Counted from the first letter of the stretch, positions 10,761 to 22,808 are shown. The stretch is 64,000 nucleotides of DNA from Parelaphostrongylus tenuis (GCA_019055375.1 JAHQIW010005575.1:62001-126000); one strand, 5' to 3'. Numbers and translations are program-made. The notes: generated from the letters alone by a model not told the origin.

Positions 10761-12996
10761 TTTCGTTCCCAACATGAAGACACTTTATTTGCCTCCGATT
10801 ACTAAGTCCACGATATTCAAATTTTAGGAGTGTTTTATCTGGTAATCGCTCTTTTGCTCTTTGTCGAAACAAAAACATGAATTCTCTGCCAGAAGACTGT
10901 AGACTCTAAAGGGCCAAATTCCAGGCCAAGATCGGTGCGTCTGCCACCGAAATCTGTACTCATGGTCACGAAGGGTTCACACCTCTAGGGACGCTATTGT
11001 GTCCATTTGGTCGCAATTATATCAATTTGACATAAATTATTAGGGTCTATTCACCGTTATCGCGACAAATTAAACAACTAAAATTAATAAATTTCCGAAT
11101 CACTGACATGTACTTTCACTGAAAGCTGCAGCACTTTTCCAGTCTCGACCGGTGTGATGTATTCAAATCGTATTATATGCCGTCAGGTGGCAATTGTTCG
11201 ACTGACGCCCCCGTTCATCCGGCACTCAACCTCATGCACACGCGTGACCTGACATCGCTCCTCACTTTGAGGATGATTTTAGAGTTCCACTAATCATTAA
11301 ATTCCTTTGCTCACTTCTAAAACGTTCTAGGACTTCAATCCCTTTGCTCATTGCATTCATTACTTCTCAATACACTGCTCTCTTATGGAATCAAGCACGA
11401 CCGTTCCTCTCAATTTCAAGATCTCATCTGCAATGTTTTTATCCGCGATTCAGCAACACAATGAATCGCCGAATGTTGTCTTCAAAAGAGTGTTTAATAT
11501 CCTCAACACTTAATCAACTGTACTGACGACGACTTGCAGCTTCTGGAGCACTCAAGACCAACAAATATGGCTTTCTAGAGCTAAAATCATGAAATTTTTC
11601 GGCTTCTGAATTTCTGTTTCTCACTGAGCGTCGTGATCTGGTTAACAATACTTACAATGATACTTTTCACTTCATCCTCAGTGCTCAGTACTTTACTAAA
11701 TAATTGCAAAGTCGTTTATCAGTACTTGCGTCGTACTGAGGTAATTTTTGCCAACATTTTCTCTCACACGTCGCTGCTCGTTTTCATAGTAGAAGAAGCC
11801 GAATACATTCGCTGATGGATTTTTTTCTGAAAAGTCCTCTTCACTTCCATTTAGCTTCTCGTCGGTTAATTTGTCTATACGCTCGGCAACTTCTTTTCGT
11901 GATAGAGGGAAAGCTCCAAGAAAACCTTGTAACGTTATTACACCCACTCCGTTATCATGGTGATGCAAGCTCATCGTTCATTTAGAAGACCCTTTACGTT
12001 GTTGTTATCGTGACGTCGGTTTTTTTTTCTGAAGTGCTTTTTGTTCAACGTTTCTTACTCATATAACCGCTGTTGATGACGCAACCTTCATCGTTTTCTT
12101 GACAAGTAAGTTTTCAAAACGATTTTCACAGTGAAGTGCTGTAAGAGAAAAGCTTAAAATCGAAAAAGTCTTGTGAACTTATAATCATGGAAAAGGATTT
12201 CAGTATACTAAGTGTAACTCCAACCTAAATACATTTCGGATACCGTATGCTACCACATGGCTAAGCCAGAATTCTCTTTTCGTTACCACATACGCCATTG
12301 AAGACCTCAGCTTTTGAAAGGTTAAAATTTCCTTGGAGCGCTGTACTGCCTCCAATCCTTGCTAGTCTCTAATTTTAGGCTGCATAGATTACCACATATA
12401 CGAAAATCACATAAAAAGCAAAATATGAACAATATCGCCAAAAAACGAACAATCTCCAATATGAATTTAGCATTCCAAAAGTTTCCTTCCAAATGTCTCG
12501 CACAGTTGTTCCTTTATTGTATTATTCCTACTACTCCTGAAGAGTTCGTCCTTTTCATAAACGTCGTGGAATGGCGCTCGAGACGAATCTCCTTATAATC
12601 TTAGATCAGTGAGCTAGGGCGTCTCTGCAATGGATTATTATACAAATACAATAGACGCGGAGTACAATACGAAATCCAAAATACACAAAAGATAGCATGT
12701 ACTCTTGAACAATGGGGTGCGCCAACGTCCTGGCACATATCACGGCCATAAATGCACACGGCCACACGTAAACAACGACTACAAAGCGTACTGGTCAGCA
12801 CTATGTTTAGCAACATCTTAAGAATCTGTGTTTTTCAGTTAAAATTCATAAAAATTTTAGCTCTTAGAGAGGGAAATCACACACGTGTGTTAACTTTTAT
12901 GAAGCTGAAACAGGCGCCTTTCAAGCACTCTGATGTTAGGCAGCCGATCCCAATACTTCTGCCACTCAATTTTTCATCTTCCTCTTTAACGTTGTA
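10761..12996. other. Gene-less stretch except one candidate coding frame
   Basis: Apart from the minus-strand frame at 11696-11974 nothing was recognised. Frames at 11344, 12359 and 12752 (+) have no splice sites or motif that supports them. Confidence 0.4.
11696..11974 (-). CDS. Candidate hypothetical protein, 92 aa
   Basis: An ATG-to-stop frame of 92 residues on the minus strand with protein-like composition. A histidine-rich start (SLHHHDNG) is followed by a hydrophobic stretch, a charged segment (RKEVAERIDKLTDEKLNGSE) and an aromatic stretch (FGFFYYENEQRR). Such even use of charged residues is unusual for chance frames in this AT-rich background. No signal peptide, membrane segment or known domain is evident, and no partner exon was found. 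The family is unknown; it could be one exon of a larger gene or a chance frame. Confidence 0.33.
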   Translation of the reverse strand: MSLHHHDNGVGVITLQGFLGAFPLSRKEVAERIDKLTDEKLNGSEEDFSEKNPSANVFGFFYYENEQRRVRENVGKNYLSTTQVLINDFAII

Positions 12997-13070
12997 AAAT
13001 AGTGGTTGAGCGTGTCTCCGTGCAATCACGAGGAAAGGCTGGCTGTGGTGTTCCACAGGACGTTCGTTGC
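12997..13070 (+). repeat. Dispersed repeat, pair with 41240-41312
   Basis: About 70 bases including TGGTTGAGCG, CTCCGTGCAATC and GTTCCACAGGACGTT match 41240-41312 with few differences. The element type is unknown. It directly precedes a partial SINE1. Confidence 0.55.
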
Positions 13071-13075
13071 CGACT

Positions 13076-13296
13076 CGTTTGAGGTGATTCAATGCATATC
13101 TGGCCTTCACAGTGACTCGCAGTGAACCTCATGCTTTATCGAGTCATTGCTGCTTATTCTCCCACACAAGTCTGAGACCCGTCTGGTTTTTTTTCACCGA
13201 CCTCCGAGGGATGGATGGCCTGGTGAGCCATGAGCGCGAGATCCAATCATTGATCGCCCGCGACGCAGAGCACCTCTGACCACTGTACCGCATGCT

Positions 13297-13298
<2 letters not shown>
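13076..13298 (-). mobile_element. SINE1 copy, 3' truncated
   Basis: It runs from GTTTGAGGTGATTCAATGC to the tRNA-like head near 13298. The last 60-70 bases of the 3' end are missing. The head abuts a (TA)n run. Confidence 0.75.
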
Positions 13299-13354
<56 letters not shown>

Positions 13355-13381
13355 TATTTATTTATTTATTTATTTATTTAA
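13299..13381. repeat. (TA)n then (TTTA)n microsatellite
   Basis: A pure TA run to about 13350, then TTTA units to 13381, between two SINE1 copies. Confidence 0.9.
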
Positions 13382-13390
13382 AGAATAAAC

Positions 13391-13687
13391 AAAGGATAAA
13401 GCTCTCGGCGTTGATCAATCCCTGAGGGATGCGCCATGTATTCGTCTCCAATTTTTAACTTCGTTTGAGGTGATTGATTGCATATCTGGCCTTTGCAATG
13501 ACTCGCGGTGGCCTCCCGCTGGACCGAGTCAGTGTTGCTTATCCTCCCAAACAAGTCTGAGACCTGTCCGGTACCAATTTACCGACCCCGGAGGGATGGA
13601 TGGCTTGGTGAGCCATGAGCGCGAGATTGAACCATTGACCTCATGTGCGACGCAGAGCACCTCTAACCACTGCGCCATGTGCGCTCT
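13391..13687 (-). mobile_element. SINE1 copy, full length
   Basis: One of the best-preserved copies. The minus-strand head has A-box TGGCGCAGTGGTTAGAGGTG and B-box GGTTCAATCTCGCGC. The body follows, and the 3' end finishes in AGAGCTTTATCCTTT with no poly(A). A 155-codon plus-strand open frame over 13470-13937 is only this element plus the adjoining TA repeat. Confidence 0.88.
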
Positions 13688-13749
13688 TTTATATATATTT
13701 TATATGTATATATACATATTTTATATATTTATATATTACACTTTATATT

Positions 13750-13781
<32 letters not shown>

Positions 13782-13782
13782 G
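13688..13782. repeat. TA-rich microsatellite
   Basis: Impure TA/TATTTTATATG repeats ending in a clean (TA)n run at about 13756-13782, directly beside the head of the SINE1 copy at 13391-13687. Confidence 0.85.
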
Positions 13783-14893
13783 TTGCTTTTCATAACATTT
13801 TTGTAGTGCATGTTACACTGCTGAAAAGCGAAATGAGCTCTCAAACTTGTTTTGATCGACTATTTACGACACATTTAAGTACACTAGCACTTAAAGGTCT
13901 TAACAGATCTATGCATAAAGGGACCAAAATTCTATAAATTCATCTGCATTCCCATGGCATTATTGATTTCATCAACAGAGTGTGGATTTGCACTTGAAAT
14001 GGAAATAGCCGAGCGCAGTTTTTTTTCAGCACTGCCTGATTAATCTAACAACGCCACGTCCATCCGCCGTTAAAATTCTAAAGCCACGGAATTGCAAGAA
14101 CGGGATGGTAATCGCTACAGACAGCATTCTGCTATTATGATTAATATTCATTGATACAACCCGCATTACATTTACTGTGCGAAACCAAGCGCATTCCAGT
14201 CAATTTCTCGCATTCATAATTCCAAAGCTGTTCAGACATTTTCCGCTTTTTTGACTACTGCTTGTAAAAAACGTCTCTATGAATGCGGCAGATTGTCTGC
14301 TGAGACGATTTTCTTCGGATCTTGGGCATAGCCGAGCTAATTCGTCGCTTGTAAGAGAACCTTTAGGGGAGGAAGTCGGATCAGCACCTGACTTCCTGAT
14401 AAGCTGATTCTGCTATTACTAGATTATAGTACCCAATTAAAGGCGAAAATCGACTTAATGGTTGGAAAATTGGTGGATTTCGCCTACGAAACTCTTCAAA
14501 TGAAGACGACAAGCCGTAAACAGACAGTTAACGAAAAGAGCGCCGAGGTCTCAAGGGGAGCCTTAGGCTTTGTCACCATGCCATGCCACTATCAACAAGC
14601 GTTTCCTATTATGATTACTACTCCCTATTTCCATCATTTTACGTTTGTTTTTTCTGACCAATAAAATTTCAAATCATCTTTGACTTCAAAACTTTAGTCC
14701 ATACTTTGATCATTGCACTGTTTAACCATGTACTATCATCTCCATATTTGTTCTTCTCGTGCATTTGAAGACTGCGGTCATTTCTATACGTTTCAAACTT
14801 TTCCTTCTTGATGAAGCGTCTTACTTCTAATATTAAAACTCAAATGAAGATGCCTTTGCAGAACTGTTTTCGTAGACTCATATGTTAGTATTA
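13783..14893. other. No supported gene
   Basis: A 68-codon plus frame at 14458-14664 has no splice support. No repeat was recognised. Confidence 0.45.
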
Positions 14894-15478
14894 GATTGAA
14901 AAGAAAGTTTTCACAGGCGCTTGTAAAAACTGAAAATTTATGAATGAATCTCAAACCAAAAAATTTATGACTATTTTTCAAGATAAAGGCCATTGTTTTC
15001 TACGACTTCTCTGCCATCGGTTCGTCAATTTTGCATATGGTCGAAGCACCGTCGGTTGTCAGTCCCTGAACACTGACGACGGTTCATCTTTCAAAGCAGC
15101 AATCATTTGATCTTTGTTTTCCAACTTTGCTGGACCTCCTGAATGAGGCTTGTCATCGAGGTCAAAATCTTCCGCACCTAGAAGCGTTGAAATCAGCGTC
15201 CAGCAGCAGATTTTCTTGTTGTGCCTTCCCGTTCAACTTTGTCGATTTCACGTCGACTGCAGCTCGCTGTGAGACTCCTTATCCAATAATGACGCAATAA
15301 AACATGAACTTCGGTTGTATTGTTGGATACGGCGGAGGCTTATAAAAATATGAAAATAAAGACGAATAATATCTAAACCTTCAGTGGGAAATCCCACATA
15401 AGAAGCTGTAATGTTCCCATGGTATGCATGGAATTTATTTCATGGTTATTAAGAAGCCCAGAACTTTCTTTCCAGCCG
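14894..15478 (-). mobile_element. Internally deleted mariner element with both ends
   Basis: About 585 bp. The left end after a TA (14892-14893) reads GATTGAAAAGAAAGTTTTCA. The right end, read inward from the TA at 15479-15480, reads CGGCTGGAAAGAAAGTTCTG. These resemble each other and the ends of 54679-55365. Inside, on the minus strand, are pieces of a mariner transposase: a DKPHSGGPAKLENKDQM linker and, after a jump, the C-terminal block with NRWQ. The whole catalytic centre is missing, so it could move only with a transposase made elsewhere. Confidence 0.75.
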
Positions 15479-15480
15479 TA

Positions 15481-15720
15481 CTATACTCGCTCTTCCGCAT
15501 TAGCACGTAGCACATAACTTGACGGGGAAAAAGGTACAAGAGGACTTTTTGAACGGTCCACGACTTTCTGGATGACTCGTTGGCGGTCATGACGAGTTCC
15601 TGTAAGTAAAAACGTAACTATAAGAAGTGAAATAATTACAAGAGACATCAAAAATAGAAATTCGACAAACGGCTGAGTCACGGCGCTCATGGAAATCCCT
15701 TCACCGGAGCACGTCGACAA
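15481..15720 (-). CDS. Candidate single-pass membrane protein, 79 aa
   Basis: A minus-strand frame of 79 residues. Residues about 17-41 (FVEFLFLMSLVIISLLIVTF and on) form a clear hydrophobic helix, followed by a basic stretch (TRHDRQRVIQKVVDR) and a Ser/Pro-rich tail. That order suggests a small single-pass membrane protein with a cytoplasmic tail. A good internal splice acceptor (TTTTTACTTACAG, ending near 15601) means the tail could instead be a separate exon. The TAG stop sits directly against the TA target of the mariner element at 14894-15478. Family not recognised. Confidence 0.35.
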   Translation of the reverse strand: MSTCSGEGISMSAVTQPFVEFLFLMSLVIISLLIVTFLLTGTRHDRQRVIQKVVDRSKSPLVPFSPSSYVLRANAEERV

Positions 15721-15763
15721 AGTGACGCCGTTGCTGGATTAGCATTTCAGCGCCATCCTCGGT

Positions 15764-15907
15764 TTACGTTTGTCGTTTTTTTGCTCCTTTAAATTCATCT
15801 ACGATTTGTCGAGGTGTAATGCTCTCCCAGTCATTTCAACCAGCTGTGGCAATTCGACCGATAAACCATTCGTCCTTGGTCAAAAGTACGCTTTTGTTGT
15901 CGGCCAT
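15764..15907 (-). pseudogene. Short frame with in-frame TGA, possible gene relic
   Basis: From ATG at 15907 the minus strand reads 47 codons with one TGA at 15836-15838. The flanking peptides look coding (LLTKDEWFIGRIATAG before the stop, TPRQIVDEFKGAKKRQT after). No family is recognised. Either a broken copy of a gene or a chance frame; it has no visible link to the 15481-15720 frame, which is in a different phase. Confidence 0.22.
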
Positions 15908-16110
15908 TGTAAATGAAACCACTAACGTATAAACCAGTCATTCCTATCTCTTCTGCTTACCATTGCTTGAAATAGACAGTTTTGAGTTATGTGAACGCTC
16001 TTATCTCTAATTTTATCGCATTCTCCTTCGAGTACTTTTAAATTGTCTCTTCACAGTTCCTTGATTGAGCTATAACAGCTATATCGAGCTTATTTCTATT
16101 CTGTGGACAA

Positions 16111-16126
16111 ATTCTTACAGTTGCAG
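16111..16126 (+). promoter_or_regulatory. Probable spliced-leader acceptor of the sHSP gene
   Basis: ATTCTTACAG followed by TTGCAG ends 19-25 bases before the ATG at 16145. A pyrimidine-rich AG so close to a first ATG is the usual form of a nematode trans-splice acceptor. No TATA box or heat-shock element was clearly seen upstream. Confidence 0.5.
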
Positions 16127-16144
16127 AATTTTCGACAAATCAAG

Positions 16145-19100
16145 ATGACCACCTATAATCACAGTTCCTCGTACAACAGGACGTATGAGAAGAAAGTGAT
16201 AGAAGAGACACCGCGTATTCGGGTCACCACACAATCATCACCTTTTGCCAGTCATATTCTCCCAGTGAGTCCACACTTTCCTACCGTAATAAGTCTTTCG
16301 CCGATTCATCGTCTTCAGGTAATACTATGATTTTTTGCTGTATTTCCTACAATTAAACTAGGAAGAAATTTTCAGTTTGAATAAAATTTTTCTTTCTACT
16401 GTGGCACCTTTCTGATTAGAAAATCCATAGACACTCTGAGTTCCTTCAACAACATCATTTTCTCTATAACTTTATAATGTAGTTTGCTTGTTGCATTATT
16501 TCCATGCTGTTCGATAATAGCATGCAGTACTAACCGACATTTTGATACCTACGTTAGATATCTCAAGAATTGTTAGTACAATACCGTCATCGTAATCCAA
16601 TTTTTCAGCCCTCTAAAACAAGGCCTTTTCGATTTTTTTAGACTTCTAGCAGTCATTCGATAGCTTACGTTTCGGCGGCACCAAAACTGTGCTTATTCCT
16701 TGGAAACATCATTTTGATGCGCTGTAGCTCTCGGCGCGCTGTTTTTGCCAAACTGGGAAATGACTATGTTGATAGGATTTCGCATCATCAACAAAGGACC
16801 TACCGAGGCGGCTAAGATTATTAGATAGTCTTTTAACAGATCTTTAGTAGTTATTTGATAGCAAATATCCAAGCAATTCTGGAGTTGAATTTGGTTTTCG
16901 AAAAGGTTTACATTGAGCGCTGGAAGATCTAGAAAAATCTCACGTTTCGCGCTACCAAGCTTAGACTTAGGCTTAGGCTTCACAGCGGGTTTCTTTGGCA
17001 TTGTAAAATGAGAATAAAACCTTAGCTTATAGGTTCATAGAACGAAGTCTCTTCTATATTTTTGAAGGGAAACCTAGAAATTTTACGAAATGGGGAAAAA
17101 CTTTCCAAATAAATGAAAAACGCCTTTTTCAAGGAGGCTTCATTGCGCGCAGGGCGACTCGAACACGATAACACGCATCAAAAGTAGATGATTTTACTTA
17201 CTACAGTGCACAACAAGGCTTTTTCAGAAATAAAGCACACTTCGAAATAGCCGAGATTTAAGCTATCGAATGATTACCAAAAGTCTAGGAAATACGCTCT
17301 GTCCAGCAATAAACAAACCCAGTATTGAAGAAATAAGCAGGGTATTGGAATCGCCTAGATCTAGGCTATCAAATAACTACTAAAGGTCTAAGGAAAAGAA
17401 AAGGTACAGCCCCAAAAGGGCTGAAAATTGGACCGCGATAACGGAAAAGTACCCATTTCTTACTGAACAGCATGGATTGTAATTCAGCAAGTCTGATTTG
17501 CCCGAGACCGGAACATCTCAGCACCGTTCTTATTGTCACAAGTAATATTGTTATACTGAATGCTTTGCACGATAGACCACTTACCACTGTGAGATTTGAG
17601 GAGACGAAGGTACTTTTCTTAAGAAAATTTTTATAAGGTGTAATGTGCGGCCAATCTAGCTCTTTTCGTAGAATGTCAGGTGCAACATCTGGGGTGTTTA
17701 CTCTGCGAAAGAACTAATTTGGGTAAAGAGCATCGATATTAATGCGTACGTATTGCTACAGCTGCATCAGAAAAAAAAACACGCTTTACTAACGCGTTCC
17801 GATGGATTTGAAAGCGTTATTCTTATGGAATTCGCCATAATGTTTTCATTAGTGATTTCCGCCAATCCGTATAATTCAGTATAACACAAGAATTTCAAAA
17901 TTTTTAATCATTTCGTAGGTCACGATCTATGCGGCGATCTCGTAGAAGCTCTAGCAATATCTCTTCATTACATCGAAGAGACAAGTTCTCTTTAATGTCC
18001 AATTTGACTTTATCGTTTCTTCTGGCCTACTCCAAATCGAAATCCCAACAGAATTAGTAAATTAGCTGAGATTAATACCTATTAATAATTTTGTAATTGT
18101 GTACTTTTGTTAGAGAATGAAACGAAATCAGCCTAAATTTTAGCAGAAAAATGCTGTCGGAAAGTATCTGTTTCGAGCGAGGTCTTAAAAAACATTCAAA
18201 TGTGAAGGTTTTAGTGGAGCAGTTTGATTAAACAAAGTAATCTCATAAAAATTCTATTTATGACAAGCTAAGACTGGTAACTAACTCCTTTCAATCAAAT
18301 TTTTCCAGAAATTCGGAAAAACCTGATAAAAAACAATGAGGAAAACGGTGGATTTCTCGTTTCAAACACTATATCTGGTGGAAAATTCTTATGTGAAACT
18401 TCAACAATCATTCCACTGTAATCTGCAGATTTCAAGTTCCTCCATTCCTGAATGCTAAATATTTGATGGTTTCTAGGAATCCATTTATACTTTCACTTGT
18501 ACTTAGTTAATAAAAGCCATAGATTCAGTGGTAGTTACGGTCTTTCATAACTATTTCTGAGCCCATTATGCTCATTTGGAAACCTTTTTTTCCTATTTCA
18601 TTAGCGGAATATTAGAACGTTGATCTCCAAAACCATTTCTCCCAGTCTTTACTGATGACTAGTTACTATATAAATACTGATTCCAATGAGGCGCTGTGAT
18701 TGACCTGTAGAGTTTGAGATATGAGAAAAGACTCTAATGATCAAGCAGTCATGCAATCGTGAAGGCTTAAAATTTTGGCTCGATCATGACTTTATGGAAT
18801 TCATTAAATGAATGGAAATGAATAAAATACGGTGAAATAGCTCTTTAGTAAAATTCCTTCTCATGCTGATATTGTCAGCCTAAATGCAAAACTATTTTTC
18901 CTGCTTCTAATGCTAATTCGAAAGAGTGGAGTTCCTGCAGTGAAAAAAGTTCCTAAGGAGGGAAAAGCGCCCCTTATTTCGTCATACCTTATTCGACCAA
19001 AGCAGTACAACTTTATACTGTTTTGTAAAAATTCACTGCGATTAGGATACTGTCGAATCCATTATAGTTAACGGAATTTCAATGAAGACGAGTTAATTTG

Positions 19101-21085
19101 ATTTCTTATTTTCTTCTGAAGCCAAACGCGAGGTTTCATAAAACGCTTCACAAGAAAATAAGGATTTACCGAAGAGTGCCAAGATTGATAGATAGTCGGT
19201 CTTCAGCATTAACTTGATAAGTGCTTCCAAGAGATAAATATTAGTGCAACTCAGCCAACTGCTATAACCAACTGCTCAAGTTCATACACTGGATGGAGAA
19301 GGAATGTGGCTCACAACATACTGACTGACATCCGGCTGGGAGTTGTGTAGGCGTTGATCATGGAACATTTATTATCCTTGATGATTTCAGACGTCATTTC
19401 CATCGTTCCCGTCAACATTTGGTGGTAATATCTCATCGATCCACGCTACAGATGAGTCACTTACTGCAACGATGGATGTCTCGCAATTCGCAGCTGACGA
19501 CTTGAAGTTAAGTGTCATAATTTGAACTAAATTAGAATTCGGGGTTTTTATACTGATATGACCTCCTCTAAAGATTTTCAAGCAAGGCGCTATGTACTAA
19601 AGAGATCGTGTATCCAAAAAACCGCTCAATTGCTGGACAAACTGGTATGGAAACCAACCAGTAACTATCATAATTACAGCAACTCTGTAGGAAATCTGAC
19701 ATATTACTTGAATTGACTAGAGACAATGTCATCTAGTCGAAATATGATTTGAACGTGTCCATAGATAGAAGTGGAGTGTGGGAGAACAATGGACACATAA
19801 TCTCATTATGTGGTATAAATTGATGAAAAACATCGGAAATTGACCACTTGGCGTAGTAGTTAGGGAAGCATTGCATCGCACAGAAGGTCGATGGTTTGGA
19901 TCACACTATCATGGCTTACCAAGCTTTCCATCCCTCCGAGATTGGCTGAATTGCTACTAGACCTGTCTCGGAGGATATGCAGCACTAACTCGATACATCA
20001 GTATGCCACCGCGAATCACTGTAAAGGCTAAATATGCATTCAATCACCCCATACGAAGCTAAAAATTGAAGACGAATGCATCCTTTAGGGCTTCATCAAC
20101 GCCAAAAGCTCGATCATTTACATTAATGTTGGGAAGTGTAGTCATAGTGGTCCGAATTGCAATCACACAGTAATCAGCTAAATTACAATTGATATGTACA
20201 AAAGATTCCTCAAGCATAGTAATTATCAGCTAATTATAGGTCTCTGTTGTCGGTCAATTTATTGTGGTCGAAGGGAAACATCCTGAAAAAGCCGACGAGT
20301 TTGGTTTCATTGAGAGGCACTTTATCAGGTACGTAGTACTTTCAGGTTTAGCGTATAATTTAGTCGCTACTTAGCAACAGTCCTATAGGCACTCTTTCAG
20401 ATGAGAACGACCTTTACGAAAAATCCTAGCTTCATGTTAATCTTCCTTAATGGCGTTTTCATGTTCACATAAAAAGTAGATTACACTTATGAGACTGAAA
20501 ATCCACAGAATTCTGCGAAGCCTCAATCGAAAGCCTTGAAATTTTGTTGTTATCTTTCTGCAAATCACAAGGACGAACCTCAATCTCTCAACCACTTAGC
20601 GGGGTATTATGCTGAGAATAGTTCGCTTTAATGTAGAATAGGAAGAAAATTTTCTGCCTTTCTTAACTTTTTCAACGACCAATAAATGCAAGTAGGAAGT
20701 TACATAGTAGCCGTTCAGACTATCTAACACAACATATTTTTGAAATTGTTTTAGAAAGTTCAATTTACCACGAAATGTTCAACCGGAAGGTGTTTCGAGC
20801 AATTTAACCAGTGATGGAACGCTCACTATTCAAGCGTTTCCTTTGAAGCCAAAGGTATGTAGCAAGACGTCGAGGAACCTATGACTTTTTCTTTAAGCAA
20901 AATATCGTTGCAGCGTATTTCACCTAATCCAACGAATTTAATTTACTGCTCTTGCCTTTCCAATAAGCTAGATGTATGTTCGTTTTTAGGATGGCTCACC
21001 AGCACGAGCAATTCCAATCAAAATCGTCAGCGGTCCGTCGTCGAGCACACAGAGCCAGGACGGAAAAACAGAAGAAAGTAAATGA
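16145..21085 (+). CDS. Small heat-shock protein (HSP20/alpha-crystallin family)
   Basis: Five exons: 16145-16264, 19391-19513 (end uncertain), 20240-20328, 20755-20854 and 20990-21085, giving about 173-175 residues, a normal length for the family. Exon 1 encodes a polar N-terminal arm. Exon 2 ends with the start of the alpha-crystallin domain (ATMDVSQFAADDLK). Exon 3 carries the diagnostic VVEGKHPEKADEFGFIERHF. Exon 4 has LPRNVQPEGVSSNLTSDGTL and an LTIQA strand. Exon 5 has the C-terminal I-x-I motif (IPIKI), which docks into neighbouring subunits. These proteins are ATP-independent chaperones that hold unfolded proteins in oligomers. Most phases agree, but the exon 2/3 junction does not give the expected 'LK-VSV' join with a canonical GT donor: the donor after AGT at 19513 keeps frame by adding Leu-Ser. 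Introns hold a MITE and a plus-strand SINE1. Confidence 0.92.
16639..17289. mobile_element. Non-autonomous DNA element in sHSP intron 1
   Basis: The left arm (TTAGACTTCTAGCAGTCATT, then CGATAGCTTACG) and the right arm at 17248-17289 (ending CCAAAAGTCTAGG) are inverted copies about 35-40 bases long. A related single arm lies at 17360-17400. A 102-codon minus-strand frame at 16693-17001 begins outside a known domain and is read as chance. Same family as 33926-34802. Confidence 0.6.
19842..20120 (+). mobile_element. SINE1 copy, the only plus-strand one
   Basis: The head ACTTGGCGTAGTAGTTAGGG is followed by a degraded B box (GATGGTTTGGATCAC). The body is clear (CTTACCAAGCTTTCCATCC, CCGCGAATCACTGTAAAGG) and ends near CAACGCCAAAAGCTC. 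It lies in sHSP intron 2, in sense with that gene. Confidence 0.7.
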
Positions 21086-21272
21086 TGCAGCTTTTCTTCT
21101 TAATTGAATGCGAATCAACTTGGAAGTGATTGATGATGGCGATAGTAAATCCATGGTCATATTCTCTATGAATAGTCAGCTTCTTTGTCATGTGATCCGG
21201 CTGATTCAATGCAGTTTGGACATGCTGTAGACTTTTTCGACACTTCACATATTCGTTCTCTCATTCGTTGTT

Positions 21273-21278
21273 AATAAA
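21273..21278 (+). terminator. Poly(A) signal of the sHSP gene
   Basis: AATAAA, 188 bases after the TGA at 21083-21085; the nearest such signal downstream. Confidence 0.55.
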
Positions 21279-22808
21279 TTGTATCGTATACTGTCGTTGA
21301 TATGCGAATTTATTGACGAGTTCTGTAAGAATATCTCGAGGAATGTTCAAAGTATCTCTTTCAATCGATGTCGAGACTAGTTAAAGAAAAAAGTGGGGAC
21401 ACTCTATTAAGAGAGTCGTGCATGCCCACCGGAAGCACTGTTACGAGAACAGAAGACATTAAAGTCTTGACTATTTTGAGAATAAAAAATCTGCCAGCGT
21501 GCCCAAGTGTAATTTATCTTTCGAATCTGCCATGTTATACGGTACATAATAGAATAACTAATTAAATTGATCAGCTGCTGTTACTTGACAAACTTCCAAA
21601 GAAAAAAAATCAATTTTCCTCATCCAGTGTATGCAAGTCAGCCTTCGCAGTAAGATAACGTTGAGAGGACAAAGTGTTAGGCGTTCAGCAATCCCTGAGG
21701 GAAGCATCTTTCACTTAACTTCATTGGACATAGAGGTGACTGATGCATATCCAGACTACCCAATGGGTTGCACTCGGTGTTTTCGCTTAGTGCTCATATA
21801 CTTTCAGATAGGTTTGGCACAAATTCACGACCATGGGAGAGATAGAAAACTTGGCGAAGCCAAGGAAATGGGGTGGGGAGAGGATGGAATCAACGACAAC
21901 TTGTGCGTAGCGGAAAATCTCTATCCATTACATCACAAGCGCTTATCAAAACACTTATAAATAGACCACTGTTCCATGCTTTTTAAAATGAATATGCCAT
22001 CAATTCAACAAATTTACAGCAGATCAAGGCCTAGTTGGTACATGAGTGAGCGTTGAGTGGGGAAATTATTCCTCAGTACTTACTGCTACATCTTTTCTTT
22101 ACAAACGCTGCCTTCAGTTAAGATTCGCCCATTTGAAAGCTCCTTTTCAACTTGTAAAAGATGGCCAATTTTTTGAGATCAGGATGAGGATGGACGATAA
22201 TATATGTTAAAGCAATTTTCAGGCCCTGAGATTGTAAACTCACGTCACTGTAGGTTGGAAAAAGAGGCTTTGCGAGCCGTATGGAACTTCAAGTTGAAGT
22301 TACAAAATAGTATTCAAGAAACAAGCAAGTCCTAACTCTGGGCTTGTAATGAGTAATCTTTCAGAGAGCAGTAGTCATCTTGGATTTCAAATTTTTTTCA
22401 CTTGGTAGCAGCTGTCAAGATGTTTAGAGAAAGGAAGTGGAAGCAGTAGAGCAGACCGAGTGAATATGGTGAGTGAGGTAAGCAGTTTCGCAGTGAACTA
22501 ATGAAATTTGTACAAGAGCAATGTAGCTTATCTGTAAGTCACTACTGGACACACATGATGCAGCTTTCACATGACATCATCACTTTCCTAAGGGCAAATC
22601 AAGGCGAATGTCGACAGTGAAAATGATACCGATCGTTGCGGAACGGTGTTAGTCAGATAACACTACATTAGGCTCACTATGCGCTCGCATTCCCACAGGG
22701 CTGGAATATTGGTAACAAAAAGAAAAGGCTGACTTTCTGAAGCTCCGACTCTCCCTAAACTTCGGTATGAGTAAAGAAATGCGAATTTTCTTGCAAACTA
22801 TCTTTTCT
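21279..22808. other. No supported gene; possible SINE1 scrap
   Basis: Around 21680-21765, AGGCGTTCAGCAATCCCTGA and GAGGTGACTGATGCATATCC resemble part of SINE1 (minus orientation), too short to be sure. The plus frame at 21631-21960 is not otherwise supported. Confidence 0.4.

Noticed and set aside
13470..13937. 155-codon plus-strand open frame, the longest in the window
   Set aside because: It is antisense SINE1 sequence running into a TA microsatellite (Tyr-Ile repeats); no domain or splice support.
16693..17001. 102-codon minus-strand frame with a Lys/Pro-rich start
   Set aside because: It is enclosed by the inverted arms of a MITE and contains no domain; best explained as chance.
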